A stretch of DNA of 64,000 nucleotides from DTPS01 sp049591295 (GCA_049591295.1 JBAWEQ010000194.1:14424-78423); one strand, 5' to 3'; shown: positions 25,401 to 34,752, counted from the first letter of the stretch. A program made the numbers and translations. The notes: generated from the sequence alone by a model not told the origin.

Positions 25401-26027
25401 CTCCTCGGCGAGCCGCCGCTGAGTGACGTCCCGAATCACAACCTGCACGGCCCGTCTGCCCCGGTAAGGCAAGGCGGCCGCCGACATCTCCACCTCCACC
25501 GGCGTCCCGTCCGCGCGCTGGAACCGCGCAGTCAGGACGGGGAGACCGCGCCCACCTTCCCGGAGAGTCCTGATGTGCTCGCGGACCGTGTCGCGGGAAT
25601 CCGGGTGGACAAAGTCGAGGACGGGCCTGCCCGCCAGCGGATCCGCTGATTCCAGGCCGAGGATTCGGGCGGCGGCCCCGTTGGCGAAGAGAACATGCTC
25701 CCCATCGTGGAGCACGAGGCCGCAGGGAGAGAGTTCGACGAGGCTACGGTAGCGCCTTTCGCTCTCGAGGATGACCCCCGCGGAGCGCTCCAGTCTCGCC
25801 ATGTGCCGGGCAATCAGAACGAAGAGCAGAAGGGCGGTGACGACGACGAAAACGGGGCCCTTGCCGGACTGCAGCACGGAAAGCCGATGAGGGTCCCGGA
25901 CGATCAGGGACAGCAGCTTGTCCGAGAAGAGGAACCACGCCAGCGCGAAGAGGAGGTAGGCGGTGCTGACTCTCAGAGGAAGGCCCCATCGCGCTGACCA
26001 GGGCGCCCTCCTGGCGTCGTCGTCCAT
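22464..26027 (-). CDS. Membrane PAS/GAF-GGDEF-EAL protein
   Basis: A 1187-residue cyclic-di-GMP protein. Two helices (about 20-44 and 57-74) are followed by PAS, PAS, GAF (about 335-485), PAS, PAS, GGDEF (about 750-910) and EAL (about 925-1175). The GGDEF signature reads GSDEF, with an RxxD inhibitory site five residues upstream (RHKD). The EAL domain keeps EALLRW, LEITET, DDFGMGYSS and AEGVET, so phosphodiesterase activity is likely; cyclase activity is uncertain. The ATG at 26027 follows AAGGTGAGGG; a start at 26105 lacks support. It is divergent from the next GGDEF gene. Confidence 0.93.
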   Translation of the reverse strand: MDDDARRAPWSARWGLPLRVSTAYLLFALAWFLFSDKLLSLIVRDPHRLSVLQSGKGPVFVVVTALLLFVLIARHMARLERSAGVILESERRYRSLVELSPCGLVLHDGEHVLFANGAAARILGLESADPLAGRPVLDFVHPDSRDTVREHIRTLREGGRGLPVLTARFQRADGTPVEVEMSAAALPYRGRRAVQVVIRDVTQRRLAEEGLRETEQRFRALAQSTRMGILIFQEQGFVYANPAAEAIGGYTLEELSQRPFWDSIHPDHRQMVHDLGIACLKSNAAPAQFEMQILTREGETRWVDCTLGRTLLGGRPAGVVTILDITERKRSERLRGAVRRIALAASGTQGLEEFFRTFHAAVERLMPADNFHVALFEDSTAQVSFPYFADQQESRPEPHALCRTLTDHALRRGEPLLLGARQIEELAERDEVEPPRFPVSSWIGVPLRIENRTIGLLELQSYKEGVRFGEREKDALVFLSGQVAMVVERKRAEEALRESEERFRTLAENAAAGILIYQGERWRYANPAALTITGYTHEELLRLRFWDVVHPDFRELVKSRGLARQRGEKVPSHYEFKIVTKGGQSRWVDFTGGMIVYQGKPAGVIMAFDVTDRKEAEEAFLLQQTYFRQLFENSPEGIVMLDNEDRVLAVNRGFEQIFQFGKVELAGSRLNDHIVPEEDREKATLISQTVLGGEVVRTEAIRRRKDGRLVPVSILGFPILLQGDQIGVYGIYQDITARRESDERLDKLAHFDPLTDLPNRYRMREILREALASGKKAGQRLAVLFLDLDRFKEINDTVGHDVADQVLQSAAHRLRSRVRHKDTVARMGSDEFLIMLPELRDAREVEETLLQIRRAFSRPIHVGSQEFHLALSAGAALFPEDGDDLDTLLKNADIALERAKAEGGDGFQFFTAEMSTLASERFLMKGRLRKALERQEFTLYYQPIVEGRGGRVLATEALLRWKSPGEGLIGPGRFIGVAEETGLIVPINEWALEQACFQNVAWERQGLPALPTSVNISARLFHQRDLVAAVQRVLRDTGLPASRLILEITETTAMGDVESSVPVLRRLSDLGIRIAIDDFGMGYSSLLYLKRFPVHFLKIAQPFIQDLVGSQDDAALVQAIITMAHGLGMQVIAEGVETPEQLFLLQSFGCDSLQGFLFSRPQPTDALLGILGGHQPLPFPSPPAFLP

Positions 26028-26670
26028 TCCCTCACCTTGGGCGGTCGGCAAGCCTTCGCTCCCGGGAGCCTGGGCTGCCCATTTCCGCTCTCGCGATTGG
26101 GGCACGCGTCACGCCGGACCTCGCGTCTACGAGCCAACGAGAGCCGCGACTGCGCCCCTTGGACTGAGGCCACTATATAACGCCGATTCCGCGATTGAAA
26201 TGGTATTGCCTTCGACGGAGGCCGCGCCTTGCGGCGGAAAGGCCTCATCTCCTGAACGAGGAGGGCCCGTCCCTCCCCTCCCCACGGGCAATGCCCGTCG
26301 GGGCCCCACCCCACCCTTGGGGCTTTCTCCCCCGGATCCAGTCCGGGGTCGGAGGCGATCCAAGTCCCTTGGCAGGTGAAGACCGTCTTGCACAAAAGCC
26401 ACGTTCCCTCTGCTTGTCGGTGCTACCCCCATGTCCAATCGCGGGATTTGGGTAAAAGAATGGGCCCGGAAGAACAATGGCGGCTTGTTTGATGAGTGGC
26501 GGATGAGGGATGGGGCCGGTCTCCCAGCATCCCAGGCCCGAATCCCGCATCCCACGCCCCGGCTCCCAACCCTCTCCGCCCCCTCCCCCTTGGCAGCCTC
26601 CCTCCCGTCGGTCTATCCTTGGAGACATCTACTCGTAGGCCGGTTCGCCGTCGAGGGCGGAGGGTGGGAC
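26028..26670. other. 643-base divergent intergenic region
   Basis: No gene seen. Minus-strand TATATA at 26174-26179, about 150 bases before the GGDEF-EAL start, is a possible -10 box without a good -35. A small perfect hairpin (ACGGGC-AAT-GCCCGT) lies near 26283-26297. The right part (26498-26592) is a degenerate short tandem repeat. Confidence 0.45.
26498..26592. repeat. Degenerate short tandem repeat, intergenic
   Basis: Pyrimidine-rich units like ATCCCAGGCCCGA, ATCCCGC and ATCCCACGCCCCGGCTCCC repeat with variation. Same style as the other tracts in this window. Confidence 0.5.
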
Positions 26671-28905
26671 ATGCAGCGCGCCTCAAGGGCTTATCTTGCG
26701 CTCCTCCTGCTGTTCTCAGGAGGACTGTCGCTGCTGCTGTGGCATTTCGGACTTCTGGTGCGCAATCCCTGGGCCGTTCCGTTCATCCTGGCATTCTTCT
26801 TCGTGGCTTATCAATTCGACGTCCGAATCCCCGGCCTGGGAAGCATGAACGTCGATCACGTCATCGCTTTTCCTGCCGTGGTGATCCTCCAAAATCCGGC
26901 GGTCGCGGGAATTCTCGGCGGCATCGGTCTCCTGGCCAGCCGGGTATACCGGCACGGCCCCCGCGGCCTCCGCCTCGTCCACGCCTGGGGGGTCGTGATG
27001 GCCGCCGCCAGCCTGACCCTGGGCTGCTGGCTCTATACGGCCCTGGTGCCGCTGGTAGCCCCGGAGGGCTGGGCCTGGTTGGGCATCCTGCTCCTGGCCA
27101 TGGCGGCCGCCAACACCTTCAATTGGGCGGTCTATCTGCTGGGCAGGGCTCTCACGGGAGCGAGCACGAACCTGGAGATGGTCTGTAAGAGCTTTCTTCA
27201 AAACCAGACGTGGGTGCTGGTGTCGTCCCCCTTCGTGGGGTTGGTGCTCGGCGCCGCCATGGAATTTCGGCCGCTCCACCTGCTTCTGAGCAGCCTCACG
27301 CTGCTGCTGGTCATCTGGAGTCTCCGCCTGAACGCCGGCCTCGAGGAGAAGCACGAGGCCCTCGTCGGGGCGGCTCGCCGGCAGGAGTTCCTGCAGCAGC
27401 TGACCACGGGCGCCACGGGAACCCTGGCCGACGAAGGGTTTCTGAAGAAGCTGCTGGGCGGGTTGCGGGAGTTCGTTCCCTGGAAGCGGGCGGTCATCCT
27501 GGTGCTCCCTCCGGCGCAGCCGGAGGGCCCCACAATGCATTCCCTGGAGGAGATCCCCATCGGACCGGACCTGAGGAGCGGGCTTATGGGCTACCTGGAG
27601 GATCCGGTACTCCGGGAGCCCAGGCGGGTGGACCGGCCAAACCTCCAGCCGCTCCTGGTGCCCGATGCTTCCTCGCAGCTCCTGGTTCCAGTCCTCACCG
27701 GTGAGCTGGCGCTCGGGCTGTTGGCGGCGGAGCGCGGAGCGCAAGCCGATCCCTTCAGGGAGGACGAGGCCCAGTTCCTGAGCCTCTCGTTGCACCAGGT
27801 GGCGCAGGGGGCACAAGACCAACTCCTGAAGACTCAGCTCATGAGGACCAATCGGAAGCTCGTCCGGCAGACCGAGTTCCTGACGCGGATACTCCAGATT
27901 TCGAACCTCCTCAGGGTGCATCTGGACGTCCAGGGCATCTTGGACAGCGTGGCGAAGGGGATCCGAGAGAGCCTCGGGTTCCGGAGCGTTCTGATCAGCC
28001 TCTACCACGAGGACCGGCGTTTCTTCGAGCGGATCGCGCAGGCCGGCCTGGACGACCTGTGGGAGGAGATTCGGTCGGTGACCCCGCCGGCGGCGGACAT
28101 CATGGAATATCTCTCGGAGCGATACCGTCTCAGCGCCTGCTACTTCGTGAGCCACACCGAGGGAAAGCTCAGTCCCTACGATATACTCCCGAGTGGCGTC
28201 AGGGAGTCCACCCAGCCGGATGACTGGCATCCGGAGGACCTGCTGCTGGTGCCCCTGAGAGACCAGGACAATCGGTTGTTGGGCATCATTTCAGTGGACG
28301 AGCCGCAGGACGGCAAGGTCCCGTCGGGCGAGACCCTCAGGGCATTGGAGATCCTGGCCAATCAGACCGTGTACGCCCTGGAGAGCGCGCAAATCCACGC
28401 GCAGATCAAGCGCCAGGCCGTCATGGACTCCCTGACCGGCCTCTACAATCACGGCTATTTCCAGGAGACCTTCGCCGTCAGATCCAAGGAGTACGCGGCC
28501 GCCGGGATCCCCTACAGCGTGCTGATGCTGGATCTGGACGATTTCAAGCAGATCAATGACACCTTCGGGCACCTGACGGGAGATGCCGTTCTGGGGAGCG
28601 TGGCCGGCCTGCTCAGCTCCAGCATCCGGTCGGAGGACGTGGCGGCCCGGTACGGAGGGGAGGAGTTCGCGATCTTCCTGCCTCACCGCACAGCGGAGCA
28701 GGCCAGGGCCGTCGCCGATCGAATCCGCTCGCGGGTCGAGTCGCTGCCCCTGCCCGTCGCAGGACTGTCCGCGCCGGTGCAGGTGACCCTCTCCGTGGGT
28801 GTGGCGTCATTTCCGGATGACGGGAAGGACCACCATGTCATTTTAGAGAAGGCGGATGCCGCCCTCTACGCCGCCAAGAGACAGGGAAAGAACCGGGTCT
28901 GCTGA
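26671..28905 (+). CDS. Membrane GAF-GGDEF diguanylate cyclase
   Basis: A 744-residue protein. About six helices fill residues 8-235, followed by two GAF-like regions (about 250-390 and 420-570) and a C-terminal GGDEF domain. The catalytic motif is intact (GGEEF at 662-666), as is an RxxD product-inhibition site (Arg653-Asp656), so it should make cyclic di-GMP. GGAGG lies 7 bases before the ATG; a longer frame upstream runs through repeat sequence and is rejected. It is followed within 24 bases by the sensor at 28930 and is divergent from the GGDEF-EAL protein. Confidence 0.93.
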   Translation: MQRASRAYLALLLLFSGGLSLLLWHFGLLVRNPWAVPFILAFFFVAYQFDVRIPGLGSMNVDHVIAFPAVVILQNPAVAGILGGIGLLASRVYRHGPRGLRLVHAWGVVMAAASLTLGCWLYTALVPLVAPEGWAWLGILLLAMAAANTFNWAVYLLGRALTGASTNLEMVCKSFLQNQTWVLVSSPFVGLVLGAAMEFRPLHLLLSSLTLLLVIWSLRLNAGLEEKHEALVGAARRQEFLQQLTTGATGTLADEGFLKKLLGGLREFVPWKRAVILVLPPAQPEGPTMHSLEEIPIGPDLRSGLMGYLEDPVLREPRRVDRPNLQPLLVPDASSQLLVPVLTGELALGLLAAERGAQADPFREDEAQFLSLSLHQVAQGAQDQLLKTQLMRTNRKLVRQTEFLTRILQISNLLRVHLDVQGILDSVAKGIRESLGFRSVLISLYHEDRRFFERIAQAGLDDLWEEIRSVTPPAADIMEYLSERYRLSACYFVSHTEGKLSPYDILPSGVRESTQPDDWHPEDLLLVPLRDQDNRLLGIISVDEPQDGKVPSGETLRALEILANQTVYALESAQIHAQIKRQAVMDSLTGLYNHGYFQETFAVRSKEYAAAGIPYSVLMLDLDDFKQINDTFGHLTGDAVLGSVAGLLSSSIRSEDVAARYGGEEFAIFLPHRTAEQARAVADRIRSRVESLPLPVAGLSAPVQVTLSVGVASFPDDGKDHHVILEKADAALYAAKRQGKNRVC

Positions 28906-28929
28906 TCGGTCGAAAGGGGAGTAAGAACC

Positions 28930-31677
28930 GTGCACCGACGAGAATGGTCGAGCTTCTTGAGAGTGATGCTGGTCTTCCTCCTCTGCGGGCCGGTCCTGGG
29001 GCTGCCGCGGGCAAGCGCCGCGCGGGTGGCCGGTCAGACCGGCCCCGGGGCACGCCTGAAGGTGGTGGCTTCTCCCTATGAACCGTACGTAATCGCCGAG
29101 GACGGACATCTCAAGGGGCTGGAGGTGGATCTGCTCGATCTGGTGTGCGCGGCCAACGGGTGGACCTACCAGGTGGAGCAGCTTCCTTTCGCCCAGATGC
29201 TGGACCGCCTGGAGAAGGGCGAGGCGGATGTGGGCCTGGGAGCGATTTACCGGACTCCCGGCCGGGAGGTCCGTCTTCTGTTCACCGACGACTATGTCGA
29301 CACGGGGCTTGTCGTGGTGACGCGGGCGACCCGAGAGCTGGCCTCCTTGCACCAACTGGCAGGCTGGAGGGTGGGAGTGAAGGAGGGGGCCACGGGGCAG
29401 CGAGCTGCCCTGAGGATGCAGGCGGCCGGCGACCCTTCGATCACCGTGGTTCCGTTCGGCAGCACGGAAGAGAGCTTCGCCGCTCTTCGGGCCGGGACGG
29501 TGGACGCCGTGTTCAACGACTACCTCAACAGCCTCTTCCTCATCAGCCGGCAGTATGCGGGGGAACTCACCATCGCCAAGGGCTCCTGGGGTCCGCTCTT
29601 TCTGTCGCGGGAGCGGCTGTCCATAGCCTTCGGTCCGGGCCGGGAGGCGGAACGGGCCGATTTCGACCGCGTCATGGCCCAGCTCAAGAAGGGAGGCACG
29701 CTGAGCCACATCCGCAGGAAGTGGCTCCCACAGGTGACGGCACCCGACGTCGGACGGATTGCCGGCTGGATCTTCGCCGCCGTGGCCATGGTGACCCTGA
29801 TCGCCCTGATCGTCCTCTGGGCGTTGCGGCGTAAACTCAGGCTGAAGTTTCTCAGGGACTCGGAGCGCCGCTACCGGGACCTCATCGAGAAGTCCCCGCT
29901 GGGCATCTGCCTCGTGCGCCAGGGTACCGTGGTGTACGCCAACCAGGGCGTGCAGAAGCTCTTCGGCTGCGAGTCCCTCGGCGACCTCAGCAGCGGATTC
30001 GTCCAGGCCCTGATCGCGCCCGGAGAGCGCCAGGGGGTCGAGGCCCAGTTCCGGGAAGGGCGAGCGAAGGACGCGGGCGAGCAGGACTTTGACACGGTGG
30101 GCCGGAGGAAGGACGGATCTCTGTTCCCCATGCACGTGCGGTTGGCCCACGTGGATCTCCAGAGCGGCCCCGCCTTCCTTGCCTTTTTGGAGGACGTGAC
30201 CGAACGCAAGCGGGCGGAGGCGGCGCTGCGCGAGAGCGAGACCCGGCTCCGGCTGATCGTCGACAACGTCCACGAGATCATTTACTACAACGCCCTGGAG
30301 GGAGATCCGCCCGCATTGAAGCCCCTGTTCGCCAGCCGCCAGCTGGAGCGCATCCTCGGCTACCCACCGGACTACTTTAAAAGAGCGGGGCACGATTGGA
30401 TCGAAGCGGTTCACCCGGAAGACCGAAACTTGGTTCGCCGGACGCTGCAAAGGCTTCTGACATCGCCCGGTCCAGCGACCATCGAATACCGATTTCTCCA
30501 CCGCACCACGGGACAATACCACTGGGTGGAGGACCTGGTCGTTCCGAGGCTGGATGGAGACGGCCAAATCTTCGGATTCTTCGGCGTGGCGAGGGATGTG
30601 ACGGACCGGAGGGGAGCGGAAACGGCGGAGCGCCGCCGCCACCGCCAACTGCTGTCGCTCGTCTCCTCGGCTCAGGCCATGGGCGGCTTCCTCGATCTGC
30701 GCGGGGCCGCCAGGAGCATCTGCGAGGCCGCCCTGCTGGGCGTGGAGGCGCGTATGGCGTGGATCGGCCTGGTGGTGCCGGAGAGCGTGGAACTCGAGGT
30801 GCTGGCGTCGGCCGGCATGGACGAGGGCTACACCTCGACGGTTCACGTACGGTGGGACGAGTCCGCTCACGCGCAGGGGCCCACGGGAAGAGCCATCAAG
30901 AGCCGGCTCCCGGTCATCGTACAGCGGGACGACCCGGCTGTGGCCCCCTGGAAAGAGGCGATGGAACGGCGGGGCTTCCTGTCCATCTGCGCCTTGCCCC
31001 TCCTGTACGAGGACACGGTGCGCGGCGCCCTGACCGTCTACGGCGGTGAGGCGGGCGCGTTCACGCAGGACGCCGTGGAGCTCCTCGAAATCTTCGCCCG
31101 ACAGGCGGCCATGGCGGTGGTCAACGCCTCCCTGTATGGGGAGGCAACCGCCACCATCGAGGAGCTGGCAGCCACCAACCGCGAGCTCCAGCGAACCAGA
31201 GACGAGCTCCTGACCGGGCTCGACGGGCTTCGCCGCAGCAAAGAATCGCTGAGGGCCAGCGAGGAGGCCTTCCGTGTCCTGGGAGGCCACAGCAGCGATT
31301 GGGTGTGGGAGGTAGGCGCCGATCTGCGCTTCACCCACAGCAATGCCTGGGTGTCCAGGCTGCTGGGCTACCGTCCTGAGGAGATCCTCGGCAGGTCCCT
31401 CTGCGATCTGATGCCGCCGGCTGAGGCCAGGCAGGTCAGAAGTCAGTTGGGCGAGGAGGCAGGGGGCAAAAAACCGCTGCGCGCGGCGTTGGCCGTCTAT
31501 GTGAAAAAGGACGGCGCCTGGATGGTGTTGGTAACCAGCGCCATCCCCATTCGTGATGCCTCCGGTACCTTCCGCGGATACTGGGGCATCGGCCGGGAGG
31601 CGGCCGGCCGGGAGGCGGAGGAAAGTCTCCGGCGCGCCTTGCGGGCTGAAGAAGAGAGCCGCGAGGGGATGGATTGA
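28930..31677 (+). CDS. Solute-binding/PAS/GAF sensor without output domain
   Basis: A 915-residue protein: signal or first helix (about 8-30), periplasmic SBP_bac_3 amino-acid-binding-like domain (about 42-275), helix (about 278-298), PAS (about 312-430), PAS (about 440-560), GAF (about 575-735) and PAS (about 770-890), ending in a short coiled coil (ESLRRALRAEEESREG). Relatives continue into a histidine kinase or GGDEF domain; here the frame stops, and the next gene converges 18 bases later. No HisKA remnant follows. It uses a GTG with GGGGAG about 9 bases upstream. It may work by hetero-association with the neighbouring cyclase or kinase, or be a truncated kinase. Confidence 0.9.
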   Translation: MHRREWSSFLRVMLVFLLCGPVLGLPRASAARVAGQTGPGARLKVVASPYEPYVIAEDGHLKGLEVDLLDLVCAANGWTYQVEQLPFAQMLDRLEKGEADVGLGAIYRTPGREVRLLFTDDYVDTGLVVVTRATRELASLHQLAGWRVGVKEGATGQRAALRMQAAGDPSITVVPFGSTEESFAALRAGTVDAVFNDYLNSLFLISRQYAGELTIAKGSWGPLFLSRERLSIAFGPGREAERADFDRVMAQLKKGGTLSHIRRKWLPQVTAPDVGRIAGWIFAAVAMVTLIALIVLWALRRKLRLKFLRDSERRYRDLIEKSPLGICLVRQGTVVYANQGVQKLFGCESLGDLSSGFVQALIAPGERQGVEAQFREGRAKDAGEQDFDTVGRRKDGSLFPMHVRLAHVDLQSGPAFLAFLEDVTERKRAEAALRESETRLRLIVDNVHEIIYYNALEGDPPALKPLFASRQLERILGYPPDYFKRAGHDWIEAVHPEDRNLVRRTLQRLLTSPGPATIEYRFLHRTTGQYHWVEDLVVPRLDGDGQIFGFFGVARDVTDRRGAETAERRRHRQLLSLVSSAQAMGGFLDLRGAARSICEAALLGVEARMAWIGLVVPESVELEVLASAGMDEGYTSTVHVRWDESAHAQGPTGRAIKSRLPVIVQRDDPAVAPWKEAMERRGFLSICALPLLYEDTVRGALTVYGGEAGAFTQDAVELLEIFARQAAMAVVNASLYGEATATIEELAATNRELQRTRDELLTGLDGLRRSKESLRASEEAFRVLGGHSSDWVWEVGADLRFTHSNAWVSRLLGYRPEEILGRSLCDLMPPAEARQVRSQLGEEAGGKKPLRAALAVYVKKDGAWMVLVTSAIPIRDASGTFRGYWGIGREAAGREAEESLRRALRAEEESREGMD

Positions 31678-31695
31678 AGGAGCAGTGCCGCGATC

Positions 31696-32532
31696 CTACT
31701 GCGCGGGCAGTTCGAGTGTCTCCCACTGGAGGTCGATGAGCGGGGTCTCCTTGCCTTTGTCCGGGCCCATGCCGGGTTCCACGAGGCGCCCCCGCTGCTG
31801 GTCCTCCTTGTCGTAGCAGGAGAGAATCATCTCGTGGAGCTTCTGCTGGGCCTTCGCCTTCAGCGGATCGGCCTCCTCGGGGTGGAGGGTCACGAAGAAG
31901 CGGTCGTCGCTGTCCTGCCCGAGCACTCCCGCCGAGGTGACGTCGCGCACGAGTTCATAGAGCATCCAGGCCGTGCGGTGCAGAAGGTCCTTGAACCGGG
32001 GAACGCCGTACTTACGCCTGAATGCCTCGGCGGGTTCGAGCGGGAAACTGGCGCGCAGGAGCTGGGCGGAGGCGCCCGCCTCCAGCCTGGCCCGGTATTC
32101 TGCCTCCACGCGGCTGGCGTCGGGAAGGCCGGTCCACGACGTGGACCGGCGGCCCGTGACGGCCTCCTGGATGAGCTGCCCGACGAGCAGCTCGAGCTGC
32201 CTCGGGTCGTAGGGCTTGGTCACGTAGGCGTCCGCACCGCAGTCGTATCCCCAGTAGACGTCCTCCTTGAGGTTCTTGGCGGTGAGCAGAACGATGGGGA
32301 TCCGCACGAGTTGGGGGTCCTTCTTGAGATCCCGGCAGACCTTGTAACCGTTCTTCTTGGGCATCATGACGTCCAGGAGCATCAGATCGGGCGGGAAGGC
32401 CTTGAACTTTCGCTCGGCCTCCTCGCCGTCCGAGGCCACCATCACTTCATAGCCGAGCAGTTCGAAGTTCATCTTGAGGATGTCCGTGATGGCCCTGTTG
32501 TCATCGGCGATGAGTATCCTCTGGCGCTTCAT
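31696..32532 (-). CDS. Response regulator with degenerate GGDEF-like domain
   Basis: A 278-residue protein. The receiver (1-122) has phosphoacceptor Asp54 (LMLLDVMMP) and the lysine in VTKPYDP. Residues about 133-245 resemble a GGDEF domain that has lost its active site: TGLPDASRVEAEY matches the TGLPNR- start, and GQDSDDRFFVTLHPEE stands where GGDEFVVLL would be. It therefore cannot be a diguanylate cyclase but might bind nucleotide or protein. It lies 8 bases after the kinase and forms a pair with it. Confidence 0.85.
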   Translation of the reverse strand: MKRQRILIADDNRAITDILKMNFELLGYEVMVASDGEEAERKFKAFPPDLMLLDVMMPKKNGYKVCRDLKKDPQLVRIPIVLLTAKNLKEDVYWGYDCGADAYVTKPYDPRQLELLVGQLIQEAVTGRRSTSWTGLPDASRVEAEYRARLEAGASAQLLRASFPLEPAEAFRRKYGVPRFKDLLHRTAWMLYELVRDVTSAGVLGQDSDDRFFVTLHPEEADPLKAKAQQKLHEMILSCYDKEDQQRGRLVEPGMGPDKGKETPLIDLQWETLELPAQ

Positions 32533-32540
32533 GCCACCTC

Positions 32541-34502
32541 CTAGTCTTGAGCCGGCAGATCCACACGGAAGACGCTTCCATGCTCGCTTCCCTTGAGGCT
32601 GCCCAGGAACTCCGCGTCCTCGGGCGGCAGCGGCGAGTCCACCGAGAGCCGTCCTCCGAGGCGCTCGGCGATGTTCTTGGCGATGACCAGCCCCAGCCCG
32701 GTGCCCGAGACCTGCCCCCGCACGTTGCTGGCCCGGAAGAAGGGCTTGAAGAGGCGCTCACGTTCGGCGGCCGGAATCCCCGGCCCGTCGTCCACCACCC
32801 GGACCCGGACCCAATCACCCTCTCTCCAGAGCCTGACCCCCACGCAGCCCCCGATGGCCGAGTACTTGATGGCATTGCCGAGGAGATTCGTGAACAGGTT
32901 CTCCAGCATTCTCGGGTCGCCCACCACGGCCAGCTCCTGAATCTCCTCCCTCCACACCAGCAACTTGCCCTGTATGGTATCACGATAGTTGGCGCGGAGC
33001 CTCTGCAGGAGCGCGCGAAGGTCCACCCGCTCCTGCTCGCTGCCCATCTGGTGAACCCGGCTCAGCCGGACCACGTCGTCGAGCAGCTCGCGGATCTTCT
33101 GGCTGTTTTCCACGATGAGGTCGGAGAGCCGCTGCTGCGGTTCTGTGAGCGGTCCGGGGCGTTTGGTGCTGAGCAGGCTGGCGGCGTTGATGATGGCGGT
33201 CAGGGGATTCTTCACCTCGTGGGAGATGATGGAGATGAGATCCTCTTTGAGCCGGTTGAGCTGGAACCAGTCCTGGATGTCCTGAGTGACCACCAGAAAC
33301 TGAGCCCCGCCCGGCCACGGAATCACCTGCACGTGAAACCACCGCCCCTCCATCTCGTACGGGGTGGAGACGGGCTTCCCCTCGCTCCTGGCTTTCTCGA
33401 TCAACCCCAGAAGGGCTCGGCCCGCGGGCCGGCTCCCGAAGATCTTCTTCTCTCGCATCTCCACGTCGGTGAGCCCGAGGGCCCGCCCCGCCGTGTCGTT
33501 GGCCAGCTCTATGCCGCCCTCCACGTCCGTCAGGAGAATGCCCACCGGGACGCTCCTGAGAACGTAGTCCAGGCGCTCCCTCTCCTGGGCCAGGAGGACG
33601 AAAAGATCGGCGGACTGGACCGCCCGGCTCCTCGTCCCCCGCCGGCCCTCCCGCCTCATCAGGGCGGCGAAGAGAAAGTCGGTCATCCGGGATACCAGCC
33701 CCTGCTCCCGTTCCGAGAAGGGGCCAGAGGGCCGCAGGATGAGGAGGTACCCGAGAGGCGCAGCGCCGTCGCCCACCTGCTCGCAGAGGCCGCCGGAAGG
33801 CTCGAATCCCAGCAACCCCACCGAGGCCGTGGCCAGGGGCGATCCCCGATCCCATGCGCAGGTCCTTTCCTTGAAGAGGGCCTGCCAGTCCGATGGGCGC
33901 GCGGGTTGCGATACGAGCTGGGCGTCCGGAGCAAGCCGGAAGCTCCGGCCCGAATCCTGGCTGAAAAGGGCCAGGGCCGAGCTGATGGGACCGAAGATCC
34001 GTGTGGCGACCTCGTGAACCGCCGTCGCCATGGCGGCGGGGTCTTCCGCCGCAGACAGCGTGTGGCCGAGTCCCAGTAGCGTCCACAGGGAGTCGCTGGT
34101 GCGTACCAGGCGGTGCCATTCCTCCGTTCGATCCAATAGCTGAATCGCCACGGTCAGAGTCCGCGTGGCGGCCTCGACGTCGAGAGCGGCCCCCTGTGGC
34201 ACCAGCCAGAGCCCCCAGGTCATCCCCGGTGCGATTTCCAGGGAGACGGCCCTGAAGCCTGGACAGCGCTCCGAGGCCCAGGTGAGGAGTCCATCGAGCC
34301 CTTGAGGTCCGTCAATAGAGAGCCACGGGTTGTCCCCCGAGGCCCCCATCTCAACGATTCTCCCGTTCGCGAAGAGCCTGAGAAGACGCGCGGGAGGGGT
34401 CCAGGTCAGGCCGGCGATTTCGGCGAGCGTGTGGCGGCCCTGAATGATCTCGGGGCCCTCCTTGGCGGTCGATTCTTCGTCTTCCGAGGTCGTGTGGACC
34501 AT
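32541..34502 (-). CDS. Soluble histidine kinase (GAF-PAS-HisKA-HATPase)
   Basis: A 653-residue kinase without clear membrane helices. A divergent N-terminal region (about 20-110) and a GAF-like region (about 140-290) precede a PAS (about 310-420), the H-box SHEVKNPLTAI with His428, and an ATPase with NLLGNAIKYS, DDGPGIP and GTGLGLVIAK. The ATG at 34502 has GGGGGAG only 2-3 bases upstream; a longer frame runs into the degenerate repeat and is rejected. It is the partner of the degenerate-GGDEF receiver 8 bases downstream. The signal is unknown. Confidence 0.9.
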   Translation of the reverse strand: MVHTTSEDEESTAKEGPEIIQGRHTLAEIAGLTWTPPARLLRLFANGRIVEMGASGDNPWLSIDGPQGLDGLLTWASERCPGFRAVSLEIAPGMTWGLWLVPQGAALDVEAATRTLTVAIQLLDRTEEWHRLVRTSDSLWTLLGLGHTLSAAEDPAAMATAVHEVATRIFGPISSALALFSQDSGRSFRLAPDAQLVSQPARPSDWQALFKERTCAWDRGSPLATASVGLLGFEPSGGLCEQVGDGAAPLGYLLILRPSGPFSEREQGLVSRMTDFLFAALMRREGRRGTRSRAVQSADLFVLLAQERERLDYVLRSVPVGILLTDVEGGIELANDTAGRALGLTDVEMREKKIFGSRPAGRALLGLIEKARSEGKPVSTPYEMEGRWFHVQVIPWPGGAQFLVVTQDIQDWFQLNRLKEDLISIISHEVKNPLTAIINAASLLSTKRPGPLTEPQQRLSDLIVENSQKIRELLDDVVRLSRVHQMGSEQERVDLRALLQRLRANYRDTIQGKLLVWREEIQELAVVGDPRMLENLFTNLLGNAIKYSAIGGCVGVRLWREGDWVRVRVVDDGPGIPAAERERLFKPFFRASNVRGQVSGTGLGLVIAKNIAERLGGRLSVDSPLPPEDAEFLGSLKGSEHGSVFRVDLPAQD

Positions 34503-34559
34503 GGCTCCCCCGTTGCGGCCCGCTGGGCGTGCGTGCTGAACCCTCTCAGTATAAGGCCG

Positions 34560-34655
34560 GAGTGGTGCCGAGAAAAGCGAGACGGGAGATGCAAAACGCA
34601 AAACGCGAGATGGGAAACGCCAGACGCGAAACGGGAGACGCGAGGCGCACCGTGC
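34560..34655. repeat. Degenerate short tandem repeat, intergenic
   Basis: Units of 8-10 bases around AAACGCGAGA and GAAACGGGAGACGC repeat with variation. Same style as other tracts but with an AAACGC core. Confidence 0.5.
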
Positions 34656-34752
34656 CATCAGGATGCGGGTCACGATCTCGGTTCCATGCGGGAGGCCCCG
34701 ACCGAACGGCCGGGGCATTCACCCCACCGAGTTGGGCGGTCCGAGGCGGCGC

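Noticed and set aside
26431..26670. 80 extra N-terminal residues of the GGDEF protein
   Set aside because: They translate a degenerate tandem repeat; ATG 26671 has a good ribosome-binding site and opens the first helix.
28843..31338. 831-residue minus-strand frame
   Set aside because: Covers the sensor gene antisense; repetitive composition and no recognisable domain.
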